From contig CAZGTD010000009.1 of assembly GCA_964528425.1 (NCBI GenBank), positions 1 through 64,000 of the forward strand: DNA of 64,000 bases, given 5' to 3'. Position 1 is the first letter of the stretch. Every line of letters begins with the position of its first letter. Shown here piece by piece: positions 59,260 through 64,000 of the stretch. Position numbers and translations under genes: made by a program. The stretch comes from UBA3263 sp964528425. GTDB lineage: Bacteria > Bacteroidota > Bacteroidia > Bacteroidales > Muribaculaceae. The notes below the pieces were generated by a model, which was not told where the DNA came from, made no database searches, and saw nothing but the letters and a program-made list of their open reading frames with translations.

Positions 59260-61821
59260 TTAAATCCAACGAACCCAGGCGAAATCCTGGCGGTGTGCCA
59301 GTGCGGGGTTCTTGGGGAAGATTCGGTATGCGTAGCGATACATACCGGGGTTGCCGAGAGTATGCGAAAGTTTGTAGGTTACGATATCGCCGTCGGTCTT
59401 TTCAGGTTTCAGCTCGATGGTTTCGGCAAATTCGTCCTGGCCGTCGACAGTCTGGAACGCAACGGCTTCAACGCCGAGGTCTTTGCTAAGGCCGTTGGTG
59501 TTGAGAACAACGGTTGCGCAATGTTCTGCACCTGTTGCGGCAATAGCGGCAGTTGCGGTAGAGTCGTCGATGCTTACAACTTCAATGCCGTCCCACTTCG
59601 AAGCGACCTTATCTTTCCAAGCAGCGATTTCGCGGGCCACGGCGTAGTCGTTGGCAGCGAGGGTTGCATAGCGGCGTGCTTCCGGTGAGTAGAAACGTTC
59701 GATATAGTCGTTGATCATTCGGGTCATGGTGAAGTTCGGGGCAATGTGGCCGATGGAGTTCTTGATGTATTGAATCCATTCGGGAGAGTAGCCCTTGGAG
59801 TTCTTGGCAAAGTAGAGCGGAATGATTTCGTTTTCAAGCATCGAGTAGATGGTTGCGGCGTCGAGCTTGTCCTGCTGGCCCTGATCGGTGTAGGTGCGCT
59901 TTTCGGTGAGCGCCCAACCGGCCTTTTCGTCGAACTTGTAGCCTTCGTACCACCAGCCGTCGAGCACTGAGAAGTTCAGAACGCCGTTCATTTCGGCCTT
60001 TTCGCCCGATGTGCCCGATGCTTCGAGGGGGCGGGTGGGGGTGTTGAGCCAGATGTCAACGCCGGTTACCAGGCGCTTGGCAACTACCATGTTGTAGTCT
60101 TCAAGGAAGATAATCTTTCCGAGGAACTGAGGCATACGGCTGATTTCCATGATGCGCTTGATCAGTCCCTGGCCGGCACCGTCGGCGGGGTGAGCCTTGC
60201 CGGAGAATACAAACTGCACGGGGAATTGCTCGTTGTTAACAATCTTGGCCAGACGGTCGAGGTCAGTGAAGAGCAGGTGTGCGCGTTTGTAAGTGGCAAA
60301 GCGGCGGGCGAAACCGATAATGAGGGCGTTGGGGTTGATACGGTCGAGAATGCCGATAACTGCACCCGGATCGCGCTGGTTGGCGAGCCATTTTGCTTTG
60401 AAGTCGCGCTTAACGAAGTTGATGAATTTGTTTTTCATCAGAACGCGCATGTTCCAGATTTCGTCGTCGGGAACGCTGAAGATGCCTTTCCAAGCCTTAA
60501 CGTCGTCCTGGTGCTGGAAAACTTCCTTGCCGAGTTTTTCGCTATAGAATGCTTTCCATTCCGAGGCAGCCCAAGTGGGCATGTGGACGCCGTTGGTAAC
60601 GTAGCCTACATGGCTTTCTTTCCAATCGTAGCCTTTCCATACGCCGGCAAACATTTTCTTCGACACTTCGCCGTGGAGCCAGCTAACGCCGTTGGCTTCC
60701 TGGCAGGTGTTGAGGGCAAATACGCTCATCGAGAATTTTTCGCCGCTATCAGGGTTTTCGCGGCCCATGTTCATCAGATCGGGCCATGAAATGCCGAGTT
60801 TCTGGGTGAAGTGACTGAGATATTTGTTGGCGAGGCCTTCGTCGAAGTAGTCGTGGCCGGCAGGCACGGGGGTATGTACGGTGTAGAGGCTCGAAGCGCG
60901 AACCAGTTCGAGGGCCACGTTGAAATCGAGATGATTTTCGGTGATGTATTCTACCAGGCGCTGGAGGTTGAGCAGGGCTGCGTGGCCTTCGTTAGCGTGG
61001 TAGAGGTCGGTGTTGATGCCGAGCTTACGGAGCATGATAATACCGCCGATGCCGAGCAGATATTCCTGCTTGATGCGGTTTTCCCAGTCGCCGCCATAGA
61101 GCTGGTGGGTAATCGGGCGGTCAAATTCCGAGTTCATGTCGAAGTCGGTGTCCATCAGATAGAGGTTCATGCGGCCAACGTTTACGCGCCAAACGTGGCT
61201 ATAAACGATGTTAGTGGGGAAGGGAACTTCAATAATCATGGGAGAACCGTCTTCATTCATCACCTGCTCGATGGGGAGCTGGTTGAAGTTCTGAGGTTCG
61301 TAGTTGGCAATCTGCTGACCGTCTACGCTGAGGCTCTGGGTGAAGTAGCCGTAGCGATAAAGGAAACCAACGGCGGTCATGGGAACGCGCGAGTCAGACG
61401 CTTCCTTAATATAGTCACCGGCAAGAACTCCAAGGCCGCCGGAATAGATTTTCAGAGCATTGCAGAGGCCATATTCCATGGAGAAATATGCCACTGAGGG
61501 AAGGTCGGAACGCATCGGAACGGCCATATAGGCATTGAATTCCTTGTCGGCTTCCTTGATGCGGGCCATGAGGTCTTTGTCGGCGATAATTTCGTCGAGA
61601 CGCTTGGCGCTGAGGCTCTGAAGGAGCATTACCGGGTTTTCACCGGTCGAACGCCACAAATCGGGATCGAGGTCACGGAACAGGTTTTTAGCTACGCTAT
61701 TCCATACCCACCAAAGGTTTTTAGAAATGGGTTCCAGAGGCTTAAGAGCCTTGGGAAGGTTTGCGTTGACAGTCACGCCGCGCCAGCTGGGCGCGTTGGT
61801 GTTGCTGACTTTAAGTTTCAT
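59260..61821 (-). CDS. glgP: Alpha-glucan (glycogen) phosphorylase
   Basis: Releases glucose 1-phosphate from glycogen-like glucans. 853 aa, the DUF3417-containing group: WWVWNSVAKNLFRDLDP near residue 40 belongs to the N-terminal DUF3417 part. The active site includes VAYFSMEYGL, YHANEGHAAL, RRFATYKRAHLL and the PLP lysine region EASGTSGEKAEMNG. The ATG at 61821 is chosen (KLKVSNTNAPSW); an in-frame ATG at 61893 would run into the end of the synthase gene. It lies 26 bp after the glycogen synthase gene, so synthesis and breakdown enzymes share a transcript. Confidence 0.94.
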   Translation of the reverse strand: MKLKVSNTNAPSWRGVTVNANLPKALKPLEPISKNLWWVWNSVAKNLFRDLDPDLWRSTGENPVMLLQSLSAKRLDEIIADKDLMARIKEADKEFNAYMAVPMRSDLPSVAYFSMEYGLCNALKIYSGGLGVLAGDYIKEASDSRVPMTAVGFLYRYGYFTQSLSVDGQQIANYEPQNFNQLPIEQVMNEDGSPMIIEVPFPTNIVYSHVWRVNVGRMNLYLMDTDFDMNSEFDRPITHQLYGGDWENRIKQEYLLGIGGIIMLRKLGINTDLYHANEGHAALLNLQRLVEYITENHLDFNVALELVRASSLYTVHTPVPAGHDYFDEGLANKYLSHFTQKLGISWPDLMNMGRENPDSGEKFSMSVFALNTCQEANGVSWLHGEVSKKMFAGVWKGYDWKESHVGYVTNGVHMPTWAASEWKAFYSEKLGKEVFQHQDDVKAWKGIFSVPDDEIWNMRVLMKNKFINFVKRDFKAKWLANQRDPGAVIGILDRINPNALIIGFARRFATYKRAHLLFTDLDRLAKIVNNEQFPVQFVFSGKAHPADGAGQGLIKRIMEISRMPQFLGKIIFLEDYNMVVAKRLVTGVDIWLNTPTRPLEASGTSGEKAEMNGVLNFSVLDGWWYEGYKFDEKAGWALTEKRTYTDQGQQDKLDAATIYSMLENEIIPLYFAKNSKGYSPEWIQYIKNSIGHIAPNFTMTRMINDYIERFYSPEARRYATLAANDYAVAREIAAWKDKVASKWDGIEVVSIDDSTATAAIAATGAEHCATVVLNTNGLSKDLGVEAVAFQTVDGQDEFAETIELKPEKTDGDIVTYKLSHTLGNPGMYRYAYRIFPKNPALAHRQDFAWVRWI

Positions 61822-61847
61822 TACTTTTTTATGAGTTAGTTTGTTTA

Positions 61848-63527
61848 TTATTCGGATTTGTAGCGACGTTTGGCTGCTGCCAAAGCATCGCAATATGCAG
61901 TTTCGTAGTATGTTATAAAATATTTCCAGGCAGCCATATCGGCAGTTGTCGACGCTGCTTTTCTCAACGATTGAACGGTTTTCTCATTGGCGCGTTCAAG
62001 GTTGAGTAACTGACCCGCAATAGCGTTGCAGAGCTCGGAGTAGTTGACGTCGTTGCGTTCGTTGACGTGAACGCCGCACGCCGGGAATTTGTTTTCACCG
62101 AAGGTAACGTTTACCCATTGACCGAAACCGGAGAGGGTAGTTGTTATGGTCGGCACGGAAAATGCTACGGCTTCAAGCGGAGTGTAGCCCCACGGCTCGT
62201 AGTAGGAAGGGAAGACCGTGGCGTCGAGACCGGGAAGAAGGTCATAGTAAGTAAGGCCACCGAAAAGACCTTCCGTGCCATCGAGATAGCAGGGCACATA
62301 AATTACCAGAACTTTATCATCTGTTTTGTTCTCGAAGCCGAGGCGGTGGATGTTGTTAACTACGGAATCTTCGTAATAATTATTCAGTTCGTGGGTAATA
62401 ATGGGGTCGGGCAGGGCGGGTAAACGCTTGCGCGACTTCATTGCAGATATTAGTTCGGGGCGAGCCTGACGCGACCATGCGGGTACCATGATAAAGCAGA
62501 TGGTATGACGGTCGCTTTCAGACATTTGGTTCTTTAATATTGCTGCCGAGTCCAGAAAGACGTCAATGCCTTTGTTGCGATATTCGCATCTGCCGGAAGT
62601 GGCAACGAGAAACGAATCGGCTGGCAATGTGTGGCCAACGAGGGCAGATGCCATTTTCAGCATGGCTTTGCGTGCTTTCTGTCGGGCCTCATCCAGCGCT
62701 TTGGCGGTAGAGGGAACGAAGTCTTTTTCAAAACCGTTAGGAGTAACGTGTGGCTTGATTTCAAGCAGCTGTTCACATTCGCGTGCAGTGACGTCGCTGA
62801 CCGTTGTGAAGCAGTCGGCCTGATGCGCAGCGGCTTTTTCCAGCGAGTGCTTGGCTTGCATGTTCAGTTCCGATGCCATCTGGTCGCCATTGTAGCCATT
62901 GAAATAGGCATATAGTTGCTTGCCGTTGCCGCAGATTGAGCGGCCAATGCTGGTTGCATGGGTGGTGAAAACCGTTGCGGCGGCGGGCAGCTCGGCTTTA
63001 ACGTGAAGAAGCCCCATGCCGGTAGTCCATTCATCGAAGTGAGCAATAACTCCTTCGCCGTCGGGGTAGCCCATGTGGCGCGAAATACTTTCGATTACCA
63101 GGGCCGCGGCATGACTGAATGCACATGCTTCAGGGTAGTCGCCGTAGGCGTGAAGCGAATCAACACCGTATAATTCCCACATGCGCGCGAACAGCGCGGG
63201 ATTTTGGGCATACATCGCATCAAATTTAACCAACACGGCAATCGGTCGACCGGGAACGTTCCAGCGGCCTACGCGGACTGTAACTCCTTCGGGGAGCTGA
63301 GTATTCTTGCGCCAATCGGCAAGCAGAGATGCAACTTCGGTGAAATAGGGTGATGGTGTTTCATCGGTCCACACATCGGGGCCGACGAATATAACTTTAT
63401 TTTTATAAAGTGTTTGTAAGGTGCGGGCTTTCGTCGACAACACGGCGTATATACCGCCGACTTTGTTGCAGACCTCCCAGCTTGTTTCAAAGAGCAGGGA
63501 TGGGGAAGTTGTGCACTTTTTTGTCAT
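61848..63527 (-). CDS. GT3-type glycogen synthase
   Basis: 559-aa glycosyltransferase of the GT3 type otherwise known from fungi and animals, and found in Bacteroidetes in place of the GT5 GlgA. Family marks: FETSWEVCNKVGGIYAVLST at the N-terminus (nucleotide sugar loop), HFDEWTTGMGLLH, TTHATSIGRSICG, VTPNGFEKDF, and the C-terminal FPSYYEPWGYTPLEAVAF with the catalytic Glu. The donor could be UDP-glucose. First gene of a two-gene unit with the phosphorylase; no branching enzyme is nearby. Confidence 0.92.
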   Translation of the reverse strand: MTKKCTTSPSLLFETSWEVCNKVGGIYAVLSTKARTLQTLYKNKVIFVGPDVWTDETPSPYFTEVASLLADWRKNTQLPEGVTVRVGRWNVPGRPIAVLVKFDAMYAQNPALFARMWELYGVDSLHAYGDYPEACAFSHAAALVIESISRHMGYPDGEGVIAHFDEWTTGMGLLHVKAELPAAATVFTTHATSIGRSICGNGKQLYAYFNGYNGDQMASELNMQAKHSLEKAAAHQADCFTTVSDVTARECEQLLEIKPHVTPNGFEKDFVPSTAKALDEARQKARKAMLKMASALVGHTLPADSFLVATSGRCEYRNKGIDVFLDSAAILKNQMSESDRHTICFIMVPAWSRQARPELISAMKSRKRLPALPDPIITHELNNYYEDSVVNNIHRLGFENKTDDKVLVIYVPCYLDGTEGLFGGLTYYDLLPGLDATVFPSYYEPWGYTPLEAVAFSVPTITTTLSGFGQWVNVTFGENKFPACGVHVNERNDVNYSELCNAIAGQLLNLERANEKTVQSLRKAASTTADMAAWKYFITYYETAYCDALAAAKRRYKSE

Positions 63528-63549
63528 AAATTTGGTTCTAAATGAGCCG

Positions 63550-63557
63550 CAAAGTTA
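63550..63557 (-). promoter_or_regulatory. -7 box for the glycogen operon
   Basis: The minus strand reads TAACTTTG, 22 bp before the start codon at 63527. No convincing -33 element is seen. Confidence 0.6.
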
Positions 63558-63611
63558 CGAAAAAAAGTTGGAATCTGAAATATGTTGAAAAAAATAATGG
63601 GTAAAATAACA

Positions 63612-63642
63612 GGTCCTATAAGACTTAGTGACTTATAGGACC
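63612..63642 (-). terminator. Terminator-like hairpin after the HU gene
   Basis: Perfect 11-bp stem (GGTCCTATAAG at 63612-63622 with CTTATAGGACC at 63632-63642) and a 9-nt loop. On the minus strand it is followed by TGTTATTTTAC, a partial T run. Confidence 0.6.
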
Positions 63643-63695
63643 GAATTATTTTGGTTTGTAATTTGCAACAAAAACTGCTGCCTATTTCCGGTTAA

Positions 63696-63968
63696 TTATT
63701 TAACCTTGGCGGCGAGTTCAGCGCCGGCTTTGAATTTAACTACTTTGCGGGCAGCGATTTCAACTTTTTCTTTGGTGCGGGGGTTGATGCCGGTGCGGGC
63801 AGCTTTTTCAACAGCGGCGAAAGTGCCGAAGCCAACGAGGGCAACTTTGTCGTTATTAGCAAGAGCTTCGCTGATTGCTTCAACAGCTGCGTCGAGTGCG
63901 TTTTTCGCGTCAACTTTAGTGATGCCTGCCTTTTCGGCGATGGCATTAACGAGTTCGGTTTTGTTCAT
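63696..63968 (-). CDS. HU-family DNA-binding protein
   Basis: 90-aa histone-like protein, full length for the family. Dimerisation helices NKTELVNAIAEKAGIT and AKNALDAAVEAISEAL, then VALVGFGTFA and the DNA-binding arm with NPRTKEKVEIAA and the proline that intercalates in DNA, ending VVKFKAGAELAAKVK. It bends and compacts DNA as a dimer. It stands alone, with its own hairpin downstream. Confidence 0.97.
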   Translation of the reverse strand: MNKTELVNAIAEKAGITKVDAKNALDAAVEAISEALANNDKVALVGFGTFAAVEKAARTGINPRTKEKVEIAARKVVKFKAGAELAAKVK

Positions 63969-64000
63969 TTTAGTGTAGATTATGAATGAATAATAATGAT

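Noticed and set aside
1..64000. CRISPR arrays, tRNA or rRNA genes, insertion sequences, riboswitches
   Set aside because: No regularly spaced repeats, cloverleaf-like sequences, transposase-like proteins with terminal repeats, or recognisable riboswitch cores were seen on either strand.

Overview
The window looks like a chromosomal segment of a gut Bacteroidales bacterium, most likely of the Muribaculaceae (S24-7) type. Four things point there. Promoters follow the Bacteroidetes pattern (TTTG, about 20 bp, TAnnTTTG). Clear Shine-Dalgarno sites are absent. The arginine route uses the ArgF' type transcarbamylase. Gene content includes an LptD homologue, a plug-plus-barrel outer-membrane protein, a GT3-type glycogen synthase and a choloylglycine-hydrolase family protein. 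The family-level placement is inference from gene content. I see no tRNA, rRNA, insertion sequence, prophage or CRISPR array. Genes are tightly packed: the longest stretch without a gene is 285 bp (2024-2308), and it holds two divergent promoters and a palindromic repeat.

Layout: (1) 1-2023, a two-component system on the minus strand, its response regulator cut by the window edge. (2) 2309-10284, a full arginine operon (GNAT acyltransferase, argG, argC, argD, argF', argB, argE, argH) with overlapping start and stop codons. (3) 18759-10277 on the minus strand, a run of lptD, metX, hom, aguA, aguB and a DXS-like ThDP enzyme. AguA and AguB turn agmatine into putrescine, so a polyamine segment faces the arginine operon tail to tail. 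(4) 18832-27596, a putative transporter, a secreted alpha/beta hydrolase, a small envelope/stress cluster (two YtxH proteins, a holin-X-like protein, a 91-aa protein, a winged-helix protein), a choloylglycine-hydrolase family enzyme with a DUF3298 protein, an MBL hydrolase with an RsmI-like methylase, and a lipoprotein. (5) 27738-34351, a 1599-aa GH2 glycosidase with tandem C-terminal repeats, and a DEAD-box helicase. (6) 34411-43265, an AmpG-like permease, purL, an OmpA-like protein, an outer-membrane barrel protein and a TPR/HTH membrane lipoprotein. (7) 43380-47541, an oxalate catabolism cluster: formyl-CoA transferase, oxalyl-CoA decarboxylase and an AEC-family carrier. (8) 47668-57719, a ten-gene plus-strand run: a histidine-free Fur-family regulator, purA, DUF1015, a biotin carboxyltransferase, ZnuA- and ZnuC-like proteins without a permease, then ApbE, a NosR-like flavinylated membrane protein, an acyltransferase and a membrane-anchored nitroreductase. 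(9) 57762-63968, a PurF-like protein lacking the glutaminase cysteine, glycogen phosphorylase, GT3 glycogen synthase and HU.

The best candidates for new biology are: the ApbE / NosR-like / exported nitroreductase set at 54129-57719, a plausible trans-membrane electron path to an extracytoplasmic flavoenzyme; the oxalate cluster with an AEC carrier where other oxalate degraders have OxlT; the DXS-like enzyme that has lost both phosphate-anchoring arginines; the ArgF' enzyme with alanine at the residue that sets succinyl versus acetyl preference; the PurF-like protein without Cys1; the Fur-family protein with no histidine; and a group of genes whose -7 promoter boxes lie so close to the start codon that the mRNAs should be leaderless.

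Calls rest on reading translated sequence and remembered family features. No search was run. Start codons were moved inward from the longest open frame wherever a promoter, a terminator or the usual family N-terminus made the longer form unlikely.
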